Assembly: GCF_019800005.1 (NCBI RefSeq)
Contig: NZ_JABGCL010000002.1
Coordinates: forward strand, 1-64,000
Source of the DNA: Geminicoccus harenae
GTDB lineage: Bacteria > Pseudomonadota > Alphaproteobacteria > Geminicoccales > Geminicoccaceae
DNA: 64,000 nt
Reading direction: 5' to 3'
Below the pieces are notes generated by a model that saw only the letters and a list, made by a program, of their open reading frames with translations, was not told the DNA's origin and searched no databases. The translations under genes and the position numbers were made by a program. How positions within the stretch are numbered: the stretch's first letter is position 1; every line of letters starts with the position of its first letter. Of this stretch, positions 8,710-16,683 are shown piece by piece.

Positions 8710-9852
8710 TCAGCCGAACCAGGACGCATCCACGCCGGTGACGCCGGTGAGCGTCACGGTGTGGTCGAAGCCCAGGTTCAGGATGGTGCTGCCGTCCACC
8801 ACGCTGGCGCCGGCGATCGCGTTCTCCACGCTGTTGCCGTAGCCGCGCAGCTCGATCTTGTCGGTGCCGGCCTGGAAGTCGGTGATCGTGTCCTGGTCGC
8901 CGGCCACCCGCAGGATGATGAAGGTGTCGGCACCCGCACCACCGGTCATGGTGTCGTTGCCGAACTGGCCGTTGATGATGTCGTCGCCGGTACCACCGTC
9001 GATCACGTCGTCGCCGACCCCGCCGGCGATGAAGTCGTTGCCGCTGCCGCCATCGATCACGTCGTTGCCGGCCCCGCCATCGACCAGGTCGTCCCTGCCG
9101 CCGGCATGGAGCGTGTCGTCGCCCAGCCCGCCGAAGATCCGGTCCGCACCGTCCGGTCGGTTCGGGTCGTTGTCGCCATAGATGACGTCGTTGCCGGCAG
9201 CACCATAGAGGATGTCGTCGTCCGAGCCGCCATAGACCGTGTCGTCGCCGGCCCCGCCGGTGATCACGTCCTTGCCGGTGAAGCCGCCCCAGAGCTCGTC
9301 ATTGCCGGTGCCGCCGTCGATATAGTCGTCGCCCCACTCGCCATAGATCAGGTCGTCGCCGTCGCCGCCATACATCCGGTCGGCACCGCCCTCGCTGGGC
9401 GACACGTCCCAGTCGACGCTCTCGCGGTCACCGCGAATGACGTCGTTGCCTTCGGCGCCATAGATCGTGTCGTCGCCCTTGCCGCCGAGGATCCGGTCGT
9501 CGCCGGCGCCGCCGCTGATGATGTCGTTGCCGTCCTGCCCGAAGATCCGGTCCACGCCATCCCCACCGAACAGGATGTCGTTGCCGGCATAACCGAACAG
9601 GGAGTCGTTGCCGGCCTCGCCATAGAGCCGGTCATGCCCGCCGGCGCCATAGAGCGTGTCGTTGCCGGGCCCGCCATAGGCGACGTCATCGCCAGTGCCG
9701 CCATTGAGGATGTCGTTGTCTTCGTCGCCGAACAGGTGGTCGTCGCCGCCTTGTCCGTTGATGCTGTCGGCACCGGCCAGGCCGCGGATGATGTCCGCTT
9801 GGTTGGTGCCGTCGAGCACGTCATTGCCGGGCGTGCCGTTGATCACTGCCAT
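8710..9852 (-). CDS. RTX-repeat calcium-binding protein 1
   Basis: This 380-residue protein consists almost entirely of RTX nonapeptides of the GGxGxDxUx type, which fold into a Ca2+-binding parallel beta-roll. The start is set at the ATG giving MAVINGTPGNDVLDG, because all six paralogues begin M-A-x-INGTPG; an upstream extension is possible but has no family support. Two short non-RTX inserts break the repeats (DRESVDWDVSPSEGGAD, then DNDPNRPDGAD). The C-terminus carries TFIILRVAGDQDTITDF and ends SWFG, resembling the serralysin-type end of type-I secreted proteins. There is no enzymatic domain and no N-terminal signal peptide. Secretion by an ABC exporter is inferred. Confidence 0.9.
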   Translation of the reverse strand: MAVINGTPGNDVLDGTNQADIIRGLAGADSINGQGGDDHLFGDEDNDILNGGTGDDVAYGGPGNDTLYGAGGHDRLYGEAGNDSLFGYAGNDILFGGDGVDRIFGQDGNDIISGGAGDDRILGGKGDDTIYGAEGNDVIRGDRESVDWDVSPSEGGADRMYGGDGDDLIYGEWGDDYIDGGTGNDELWGGFTGKDVITGGAGDDTVYGGSDDDILYGAAGNDVIYGDNDPNRPDGADRIFGGLGDDTLHAGGRDDLVDGGAGNDVIDGGSGNDFIAGGVGDDVIDGGTGDDIINGQFGNDTMTGGAGADTFIILRVAGDQDTITDFQAGTDKIELRGYGNSVENAIAGASVVDGSTILNLGFDHTVTLTGVTGVDASWFG

Positions 9853-9888
9853 CGGTTGGCCTCGTTCCGAAGGATGAGGGGACAGGCA

Positions 9889-9914
9889 CCCCATGCCGCA
9901 GGCGCGGCATGGGG
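9889..9914 (-). terminator. Hairpin after RTX gene 2
   Basis: An 11-bp perfect stem (CCCCATGCCGC at 9889-9899 with 9904-9914) and a 4-nt loop lie between the stop of RTX gene 2 and the start of RTX gene 1. It therefore probably separates the two transcripts. Confidence 0.6.
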
Positions 9915-9937
9915 CGGGGAGGGCTGTCGCGGCGGCT

Positions 9938-11080
9938 TCAGCCGAACCAGGACGTGTCGACACCGGTGACGCCGGTGAGCGTCACGAGGTGGTTCAGGCC
10001 GAGATTGAGCACGGTGTTGCCCTCCACCACGCTGGCCCCGGCGATCGCGTTCTCCACCGTGTTGCCGGCGCCGCGCAGGTCGATCTTGTCGATGCCCACC
10101 TCGAAGTCGGTGATCGTGTCCTGGTCGCCGGCATTGCGCAGGATGATGAAGGTGTCGGCACCGGCCCCGCCGGTCATGGTGTCGTTGCCGAACTGGCCGT
10201 TGATCGAATCGGCGCCATCGCCGCCGTTGATGGTGTCGTCGCCATCGCCGCCGGTGATGAAGTCGTCGCCGGCCCCGCCCTCGATCACGTCATTGCCGGC
10301 CTTGCCGTCCAGGATGTCGTTGCCGGCCCCGCCGTCCAGCACATCGTCGCCCAGGCCGCCGAACAGGCCGTCATCGCCGTCCTCGCCGAACAGCTGGTCG
10401 TCGCCGAGCGCCCCGAAGATCGTGTCGTTGCCATCGCCGCCATAGACGGTGTCGTCGCCGGCACCACCGGTCATGCGGTCGTCGCCGCTGTCGATCAGGC
10501 CCAGCGCGTCGCCGCCATAGATCAGGTCGTTGCCGGCCCCGCCATCGACCACGTCGTCGCCATACTCGGCGAAGATCTGGTCGTCGCCGTCGCCGCCATA
10601 GATCAGGTCGGCGCCGCCGGTCTTGAAGATCACGTCCGGCCGGTGCCGGTCGCCATGGATGAAGTCGTTGCCAGCGCCTGCCGAGATGGTGTCGTCACCC
10701 AGCCCGCCATAGAGGCGGTCGTCGCCGTTGGCGCCGATCAGGATGTCGTTGCCGTTCTCGCCGAACATCCGGTCACGGCCGTCGCCGCCGCGCAGGATGT
10801 CGTCGCCGCTGCCGCCATACAGCACGTCGTCGCCGGCCTGGCCCTCCAGGACATCGGCGAACGCGCCGCCGCCGCCATAGAGCGTGTCGTTGCCCACGCC
10901 GCCGAACAGGATGTCGGCGCCTTCGCGGCCATCGAGAATGTCGTCGCCGTCCTCACCATAGAGAAAGTCATCACCAAGCTGACCATAGATGACGTCGTTA
11001 CCGCCGCGGCCACGAATCACGTCATTCTCGGGAGTTCCCAGGATCTCGTCGTTCCCGGGGGTACCGTTGATCGTAGCCAC
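9938..11080 (-). CDS. RTX-repeat calcium-binding protein 2
   Basis: This 380-residue RTX-only paralogue begins MATINGTPGNDEILG and ends GVTGVDTSWFG. The start codon is GTG, preceded by a strong AAAAAGGAG ribosome binding site 7-8 nt upstream. The repeats are interrupted once by a conserved-position insert (DRHRPDVIFKTGGAD) and once by DALGLIDSGDD. The C-terminal block (TFIILRNAGDQDTITDF, then VENAIAGASVVEGNT) matches its neighbours. It is probably exported unfolded and folds on extracellular calcium; this is inferred from the family, since no exporter gene is in the window. Confidence 0.9.
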   Translation of the reverse strand: MATINGTPGNDEILGTPENDVIRGRGGNDVIYGQLGDDFLYGEDGDDILDGREGADILFGGVGNDTLYGGGGAFADVLEGQAGDDVLYGGSGDDILRGGDGRDRMFGENGNDILIGANGDDRLYGGLGDDTISAGAGNDFIHGDRHRPDVIFKTGGADLIYGGDGDDQIFAEYGDDVVDGGAGNDLIYGGDALGLIDSGDDRMTGGAGDDTVYGGDGNDTIFGALGDDQLFGEDGDDGLFGGLGDDVLDGGAGNDILDGKAGNDVIEGGAGDDFITGGDGDDTINGGDGADSINGQFGNDTMTGGAGADTFIILRNAGDQDTITDFEVGIDKIDLRGAGNTVENAIAGASVVEGNTVLNLGLNHLVTLTGVTGVDTSWFG

Positions 11081-11260
11081 GAGGCGCTCCTTTTTATCAT
11101 CTGTATCTACGTCAGTCAGAATCCTATGCGCTCAGGCGCAAGGACCCGTTGCGCCTATTGGGTTACCAATCGTCCATGAGCATGTCGACCCCTTGATCAC
11201 CCCGTTGCCGGAAAGGTGCCAAGGTGCTGACGACGTTGTGATCCGGCACCAGAAACGGCA

Positions 11261-11293
11261 CGGCCCCGACCGCAACGGGTGCGATCGGGGCCG
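11261..11293 (-). terminator. Hairpin after RTX gene 3
   Basis: A 9-bp stem plus 3 further pairs across one mismatch (CGGCCCCGA at 11261-11269 with 11285-11293, and CGC at 11271-11273 with 11281-11283) has a 7-nt loop. It lies 33 bp past the stop of RTX gene 3 on the minus strand. Confidence 0.6.
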
Positions 11294-11325
11294 GCCATGA
11301 TGAGGAAGATGGGGTAGGGGCTGGC

Positions 11326-12462
11326 TCAGCCGAACCAGGTGGCGTCCACGCCAGTCACGCCGTTGAGGGTGACGGTGTGGTTGAGGCCCAGGTTGAGCAC
11401 GGTGTTGCCCTCGACCACCGTAGCGCCGGCGATCGCGTTCTCGACCGTATTGCCCGCACCACGCAGCGAGATCGTGTCCGTGCCGACCTCGAAGTCGGTG
11501 ATGATGTCCTGATCGCCCTCGGTGCGCAGGATGATGAACAGGTCCTCGCCGGCCCCACCGGTCAGCGTGTCGTTGCCGGCCTGGCCGTTGATCTGGTCGT
11601 TGCCCGCACCACCGTCCAGCGTGTCGATGCCGGCCCCGCCGGTCATCCGGTCGTCGCCCTCGCCGCCGATCAGCGTGTCGTTGCCGTCCTTGCCGTCCAG
11701 CTCGTCGTTGCCGAGCCCGCCGTCGACCGTGTCGTCGCCCAGGCCGCCGAACAGGCCGTCATTGCCGTCCTCGCCGAACAGCTGGTCGTCGCCGACCGCA
11801 CCGAAGAACCGGTCGTCGCCGTCGCCGGCCCGGATGATGTCGTTGCCGGCACCGCCCGTACCGATGTCGTTGCCGGTGTTGACCGCGTTGGTCGGGCTGC
11901 CGCCCCAGATCAGGTCGTCGCCGGCACCCCCATCGAGGCTGTCGTCGCCGAACTCACCGGAGATCTGGTCGTTGCCCTCGCCGGTGAAGATCCGGTCGGC
12001 CGAGCCGGCGGTGGCCTCGACATTGACGTTCATCCGGTCGCCCCAGGCCAGGTCGTCGCCGGCACCACCGGCGATCGTGTCCGTGCCGAGCCCGCCATAG
12101 AACCGGTCGGCACCATTGCCACCGATCAGGACGTCGTTGCCCTCGTGGCCATACATCCGGTCGAGCCCGTCGCCGCCGCGGATGATGTCGTCGCCATTGT
12201 TGCCGTACAGGTCGTCGTTGCCGGCCTGGCCTTCCAGCGTGTCGTTGCCGCCTGCGCCGAACGCGATGTCGTTGCCGATCCCGCCGAAGATGACGTCGTT
12301 GCCACCCTCGCCGTTCATCTGGTCGTCGCCGTCCTCGCCGAACAGGAAGTCGTTGCCGGCTTGGCCGAGGATGTTGTCGTTGCCACCGCGGCCGTGGATC
12401 TCGTCGGATTCGGGGGTGCCGACCAGGTTGTCGTTGCCGGGCGTGCCGTTGATGAGCGCCAT
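11326..12462 (-). CDS. RTX-repeat calcium-binding protein 3
   Basis: This 378-residue RTX-only paralogue begins MALINGTPGNDNLVG and ends GVTGVDATWFG. The ATG has an AAGGAA ribosome binding site. The usual insert is present in the middle (DRMNVNVEATAGSAD), with a second break at SPTNAVNTGND. The C-terminal half is nearly the same as in RTX gene 6: 422 bp of the coding DNA (11369-11790) are identical to 15180-15601, while the N-terminal halves have diverged. No catalytic domain or signal peptide is seen. Confidence 0.9.
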   Translation of the reverse strand: MALINGTPGNDNLVGTPESDEIHGRGGNDNILGQAGNDFLFGEDGDDQMNGEGGNDVIFGGIGNDIAFGAGGNDTLEGQAGNDDLYGNNGDDIIRGGDGLDRMYGHEGNDVLIGGNGADRFYGGLGTDTIAGGAGDDLAWGDRMNVNVEATAGSADRIFTGEGNDQISGEFGDDSLDGGAGDDLIWGGSPTNAVNTGNDIGTGGAGNDIIRAGDGDDRFFGAVGDDQLFGEDGNDGLFGGLGDDTVDGGLGNDELDGKDGNDTLIGGEGDDRMTGGAGIDTLDGGAGNDQINGQAGNDTLTGGAGEDLFIILRTEGDQDIITDFEVGTDTISLRGAGNTVENAIAGATVVEGNTVLNLGLNHTVTLNGVTGVDATWFG

Positions 12463-12679
12463 GGAGAGTTTCCTTGTGAAGTTCTAGCCGCGTCGGATGC
12501 GGTTCAAGCCAAGCAGGGAGCAATCAGGGACGGCGTCCGCCTGCACGGATGCCGTCGGTCAGCATTGTACCGCGGCCGCGGCCGCGAAGAGAAAAATGGT
12601 CCGCCGGGGAACGCGCCCGCCTGCCCGCCGGCGATGTGCCGATCGAGGCGGACGCGCGCCGGAGCCGGCCGGTGCTGCA

Positions 12680-13831
12680 TCAGCCGAACCAGGACGCATC
12701 CACCCCGGTGACGCCGGTGAGCGTCAGCGTATGGTTCAGGCCGAGATTGAGAATCGTGCTGCCGTCGACGGTCTGTGCCTGGGCCAGCGCGTTCTCGACG
12801 GTGTTGCCGGCACCGCGCAGGTCGATGCGGTCGGTCCCCACCTCGAAATCGGTGATCGTGTCCTGGTCGCCCTGGCTGCGCAGGACGATGAAGCTGTCGG
12901 CGCCGGCTCCGCCGGTCATGGTGTCGTTGCCGAACTGGCCGTTGAGCTCGTCGGCGCCGCTGCCGCCGTCCAGGAAGTCGTCGTCGTCGCCGCCGGTGAT
13001 CTTGTCGTCGCCGCCATCGCCGAACAGCCGATCGATGCCGGCCTTGCCGTCCACGATGTCGTTCTGGCCGCCGGCATGGATCTCGTCGTCGCCAAGCCCG
13101 CCGAACAGCCCGTCCGCACCATCCGGCCGGTTCGGATCGTTGTCGCCATAGATGAGGTCGTTGCCGACCGCACCGAAGATCGTGTCGTCGTCGGAGCCGC
13201 CGGTGATGTGATCGTCACCGGCCCCGCCGGTGATCACGTCCTTGCCGGTGAAGCCGCCCCAGAGCTCGTCATTGCCCTCGCCGCCGTCGATCGTGTCGGA
13301 TTCCCACTCGCCGAAGATCAGGTCGTCGCCGCCGCCGCCATACATCCGGTCGGCACCACCGCTCGACGCGATCACGTCGAATTCCGGGTCCTCGCGGTCG
13401 CCGCGGATGTCGTCGTTGCCCTCGCCGCCATAGATCGTGTCGTTGCCGGCCCCGCCCAGGAAGCGGTCATTGCCCTCGTTGCCGAGCAGCGTGTCGTCAC
13501 CGTCCTGGCCGAACAGCCGGTCGTCATTCTCGCCGCCACGGATGAAGTCGGCGCCGGTGAAGCCGAACAGGCTGTCACGGCCGGTACCGCCGTCGAGGAG
13601 ATCAGCACCGCCGGCACCGAACAGCGTGTCGTTGCCGGGCCCGCCGAACACGCTGTCATTGCCGGTGTTGCCGTTCAGGATGTCGTTGCCTTCGTCCCCG
13701 AAGATCGCATCGTTGCCACCCAGGCCCTGGGCGCGGTCATCACCCGCCAGGGCGCGGATCACGTCGTCCTGGTTGGTCCCGGTGATCTGCGGATCCAGAT
13801 CGTTGCCCGGGGTGCCGTTGATGATCGCCAT
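12680..13831 (-). CDS. RTX-repeat calcium-binding protein 4
   Basis: This 383-residue RTX-only paralogue is set to start at the ATG giving MAIINGTPGND; a start 15 codons upstream is possible but lacks family support. It shares its internal organisation with RTX gene 1: both contain ELWGGFTGKDVITGGAGDD and a GDNDPNRPDGAD break, with exact nucleotide matches across parts of these. The mid insert is DREDPEFDVIASSGGAD. The C-terminus (SFIVLRSQGDQDTITDF, then SWFG) is of the common type. The N-terminus has a small extra element (LDPQITGTNQDD) not seen in the others. Confidence 0.9.
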   Translation of the reverse strand: MAIINGTPGNDLDPQITGTNQDDVIRALAGDDRAQGLGGNDAIFGDEGNDILNGNTGNDSVFGGPGNDTLFGAGGADLLDGGTGRDSLFGFTGADFIRGGENDDRLFGQDGDDTLLGNEGNDRFLGGAGNDTIYGGEGNDDIRGDREDPEFDVIASSGGADRMYGGGGDDLIFGEWESDTIDGGEGNDELWGGFTGKDVITGGAGDDHITGGSDDDTIFGAVGNDLIYGDNDPNRPDGADGLFGGLGDDEIHAGGQNDIVDGKAGIDRLFGDGGDDKITGGDDDDFLDGGSGADELNGQFGNDTMTGGAGADSFIVLRSQGDQDTITDFEVGTDRIDLRGAGNTVENALAQAQTVDGSTILNLGLNHTLTLTGVTGVDASWFG

Positions 13832-14098
13832 GCGTTCCCACCCGTTCGTCTCGAAGCGTGCGACGAGATTATTCACACCGACTTGCCGATGTTACGGCGC
13901 CAGGAACGCCGCGCATCGATCCGGAGGACAGTAGCCGAGCATTCCCGGCTTTTCGATCCTGCAAGCGTCGCAGGCCGGCGGTCCCCGCCGCGGCGGCCCC
14001 GGCTGTTGCGGGGCTGCCGCAGCAGGCCATGGGAAAAAGCGAGGAACCGCCGATACCTGGCATCGAAGGTTACCGGAAAGGGTGAAGCCGCGCTTTGC

Positions 14099-15019
14099 TC
14101 AGCCGAACCAGCTCGTGTCGATCCCGGTCACGCCGGTGAGCGTCACGAGGTGGTTCAGGCCGAGGTCGAGCACCGTGTCGGCACCTACCACCTGGGCATT
14201 GGCGATCGCGGCCTCGGGCGTGTTGCCGGCACCGCGCAGGTCGAGCTTGTCCATGCCGATCTGGAAGTCGGTGATCGTGTCCTGGTCACCGGCACTGCGC
14301 AGCAGGATGAAGCGGTCCGCGCCGCTGCCGCCGGTCATGGTGTCGTTGCCGAACTGGCCGTTGATCTGGTCGTCGCCCTCGCCGCCGGTCAGGATGTCGT
14401 CGCCGGTCCCGCCGACCAGATGATCGTTGCCCTCGCCGCCGTCGACCACATCGTCGCCCGAGCCGCCCTCCAGCCAGTCATTGCCCTCCCAGCCGGCGAT
14501 GGTGTCGTCGCCGATGCCGCCCATGATCCGGTCGTCGCCGTCCCGGGTCCACTTGTCGCTGTCGCCGCTGATGACGTCGTTGCCGGCCGCCCCGTAGATG
14601 ATGTCGGCCCCGTCGCCACCATGGATCTCGTCGTCGCCGGCCCCGCCGGTGATGATGTCGTTGCCCTCGTTGCCGCCCCAGAGGATGTCGTTGCCGGCGC
14701 CGCCGTCGATATAGTCGTCGCCCCACTCGCCATAGACCTGGTCGTTGCCGTCGCCGGCATAGACGCGGTCGCCAGCACCCTCGGCCGGCACCACGCCCAC
14801 CTGCTCGCGATCGGTGAAGATCACGTCGTTGCCGGCCCCGCCCCACAGCGTGTCCGAGCCCCCGCCGCCATAGATGCGGTCGTCGCCGTCCTCGCCGATG
14901 ACCACGTCATTGCCGAGTCGCGCGAAGATCCGGTCCAGCCCGGCAAAGCCGCGGATCACGTCGTCGCCGGAGCCGCCGAACAGGTTGTCGTTGCCTGGGG
15001 TGCCGTTGATGATGGCCAT
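14099..15019 (-). CDS. RTX-repeat calcium-binding protein 5 (short paralogue)
   Basis: At 306 residues this is the shortest of the six, missing roughly eight nonapeptides relative to the others. It begins MAIINGTPGNDNLFG and ends GVTGIDTSWFG. Its N-terminal repeat block is reduced, and the insert (DREQVGVVPAEGAGD) comes early. The middle (YGEWGDDYIDGGAGND) resembles RTX gene 1, while the C-terminal NHLVTLTGVTG resembles RTX gene 2, giving a mosaic appearance. The break DSDKWTRDGDD is private to this copy. A purine-rich site precedes the ATG only weakly. Confidence 0.9.
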   Translation of the reverse strand: MAIINGTPGNDNLFGGSGDDVIRGFAGLDRIFARLGNDVVIGEDGDDRIYGGGGSDTLWGGAGNDVIFTDREQVGVVPAEGAGDRVYAGDGNDQVYGEWGDDYIDGGAGNDILWGGNEGNDIITGGAGDDEIHGGDGADIIYGAAGNDVISGDSDKWTRDGDDRIMGGIGDDTIAGWEGNDWLEGGSGDDVVDGGEGNDHLVGGTGDDILTGGEGDDQINGQFGNDTMTGGSGADRFILLRSAGDQDTITDFQIGMDKLDLRGAGNTPEAAIANAQVVGADTVLDLGLNHLVTLTGVTGIDTSWFG

Positions 15020-15083
15020 GGGGCGCTGCCTCGTCTGGTTCTTATGCCCGCCAATGCGGGCCGCCGACTGGTTTCAACATGAA

Positions 15084-15107
15084 GGCAGGCCCCAGAAGGG
15101 GCCTGCC
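15084..15107 (-). terminator. Hairpin after RTX gene 6
   Basis: A perfect 10-bp stem (GGCAGGCCCC at 15084-15093 with 15098-15107) and an AGAA loop lie 29 bp beyond the stop of RTX gene 6 and before the start of RTX gene 5. Confidence 0.6.
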
Positions 15108-15136
15108 GGGACGAAATGGGGTGACGACGGTCCGCG

Positions 15137-16273
15137 TCAGCCGAACCAGGAGGCGTCCACGCCAGTCACGCCGTTGAGCGTGACGGTGTGGTTGAGGCCC
15201 AGGTTGAGCACGGTGTTGCCCTCGACCACCGTAGCGCCGGCGATCGCGTTCTCGACCGTATTGCCCGCACCACGCAGCGAGATCGTGTCCGTGCCGACCT
15301 CGAAGTCGGTGATGATGTCCTGATCGCCCTCGGTGCGCAGGATGATGAACAGGTCCTCGCCGGCCCCACCGGTCAGCGTGTCGTTGCCGGCCTGGCCGTT
15401 GATCTGGTCGTTGCCCGCACCACCGTCCAGCGTGTCGATGCCGGCCCCGCCGGTCATCCGGTCGTCGCCCTCGCCGCCGATCAGCGTGTCGTTGCCGTCC
15501 TTGCCGTCCAGCTCGTCGTTGCCGAGCCCGCCGTCGACCGTGTCGTCGCCCAGGCCGCCGAACAGGCCGTCATTGCCGTCCTCGCCGAACAGCTGGTCGT
15601 CACCGACTGCGCCGAAGAACCGGTCGTCGCCGTCACCGGCCCGGATGATGTCGTTGCCGGCACCCCCGGTGCCGAGGTCGTTGCCGGTGTTGATCGTGAT
15701 CTCGACGCTGCCGCCCCAGATCAGGTCGTCGCCGGCACCGCCATCCAGGCTGTCGTCGCCGAACTCGCCGAAGATCTGGTCGTTGCCGTTGCCGGTGAAG
15801 ATCCGGTCGGCCGCACCCACGGTCGGCGTCACGTTCGGCTGCACCCGGTCGCCATGGGCGAAGTCGTTGCCTTCGCCGCCGGCGATCGTGTCGGCGCCGT
15901 TGCCGCCATAGAACCGGTCGTCGCCGTTGCCGCCGATCAGGACGTCGTTGCCGTCGTTGCCCTGCATCCGGTCGAGACCGTCATTGCCGCGCAGGATGTC
16001 GTCGCCCGTGTCGCCGAACATGTCGTCGTCGCCGGCCTGGCCATCCAGCGTGTCCGCACCGGCCGCGCCGCGCATCACGTCGTTGCCGATCCCGCCGAGG
16101 ATGACGTCGTCGCCGCCTTCGCCGAACAGCTGGTCGTTGCCGTCTTCGCCGAACAGGAAGTCATTGCCGCCCTGGCCCGCGACGACGTCGTTGCCGCCCA
16201 GGCCGTGCATCTCGTCGGATTCGGGGGTGCCGACCAGATTGTCGTCGCCAGGAGTACCGTTGATCAAAGCCAT
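15137..16273 (-). CDS. RTX-repeat calcium-binding protein 6
   Basis: This 378-residue RTX-only paralogue begins MALINGTPGDDNLVG and ends GVTGVDASWFG. The ATG is preceded by GAAGGA about 10 nt upstream. It is the sister of RTX gene 3: same length, same layout and an identical 422-bp C-terminal coding block. The first half differs at many positions, including the insert (DRVQPNVTPTVGAAD). As the first gene of the array in transcription order, it should be closest to any array promoter, although hairpins between genes suggest each gene is expressed separately. Confidence 0.9.
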   Translation of the reverse strand: MALINGTPGDDNLVGTPESDEMHGLGGNDVVAGQGGNDFLFGEDGNDQLFGEGGDDVILGGIGNDVMRGAAGADTLDGQAGDDDMFGDTGDDILRGNDGLDRMQGNDGNDVLIGGNGDDRFYGGNGADTIAGGEGNDFAHGDRVQPNVTPTVGAADRIFTGNGNDQIFGEFGDDSLDGGAGDDLIWGGSVEITINTGNDLGTGGAGNDIIRAGDGDDRFFGAVGDDQLFGEDGNDGLFGGLGDDTVDGGLGNDELDGKDGNDTLIGGEGDDRMTGGAGIDTLDGGAGNDQINGQAGNDTLTGGAGEDLFIILRTEGDQDIITDFEVGTDTISLRGAGNTVENAIAGATVVEGNTVLNLGLNHTVTLNGVTGVDASWFG

Positions 16274-16683
16274 GAACCGATCCTTCTCGGCGGGTAGCCG
16301 GTGGTCCTGACGGGCGGCCCGATCCCGCGACCAGTCCCCTGCCGCGCGACCTCACGCCACCCCGGCAGGAGGGCCCGACCGGTTGCGAGGGTTAACTGGT
16401 TAGACATCTACCGTCCTAGTGCCGATCGTACAGCTGGCGAAGAATTGAATTTGCTGCACCCTGATGCGTCGTGCGGCCGCAACGCCGTACCCGGCGACGG
16501 GCAGCGGGCGTCCCCGGCCGGGATGCAGCGGCGGGCGACGATGCCGGACCCGAAGAGTTCCCGCGGCCGAATTACCGCCGGGGTCGGCCGGACACTTGGC
16601 ACGGGCCTGGATCAGCCGGCCGCGATACTTGCGGGGCAACCGGGCCGGGTCTAGCGTCCGGCGACAATGCAGTTGGAGGCAAG
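16274..16683. other. Intergenic region between RTX gene 6 and the DUF4136 lipoprotein gene
   Basis: These 410 bp lie between divergent genes and should contain both promoters. I see a slightly AT-richer patch around 16390-16455 that could hold a promoter, but no pair of hexamers I can defend. No repeat or hairpin is obvious. A GTTGGAGG ribosome binding site precedes the lipoprotein start. Confidence 0.45.

Noticed and set aside
11261..15107. Hairpins between RTX genes as attachment sites or recombination sites
   Set aside because: Their stems differ in sequence from one another and each lies just after a stop codon, which fits terminators better.
8710..16273. Regular short DNA repeats resembling a CRISPR array
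   Set aside because: The period is 27 bp with no unique spacers and the repeats encode RTX nonapeptides; there are no cas genes.
8761..16297. Very long plus-strand frames across the RTX array, rich in V-V-A repeats
   Set aside because: They are the exact antisense of the GGxGxD repeats. The periodicity comes from the 27-bp RTX unit; the frames lack ribosome binding sites and any known domain.
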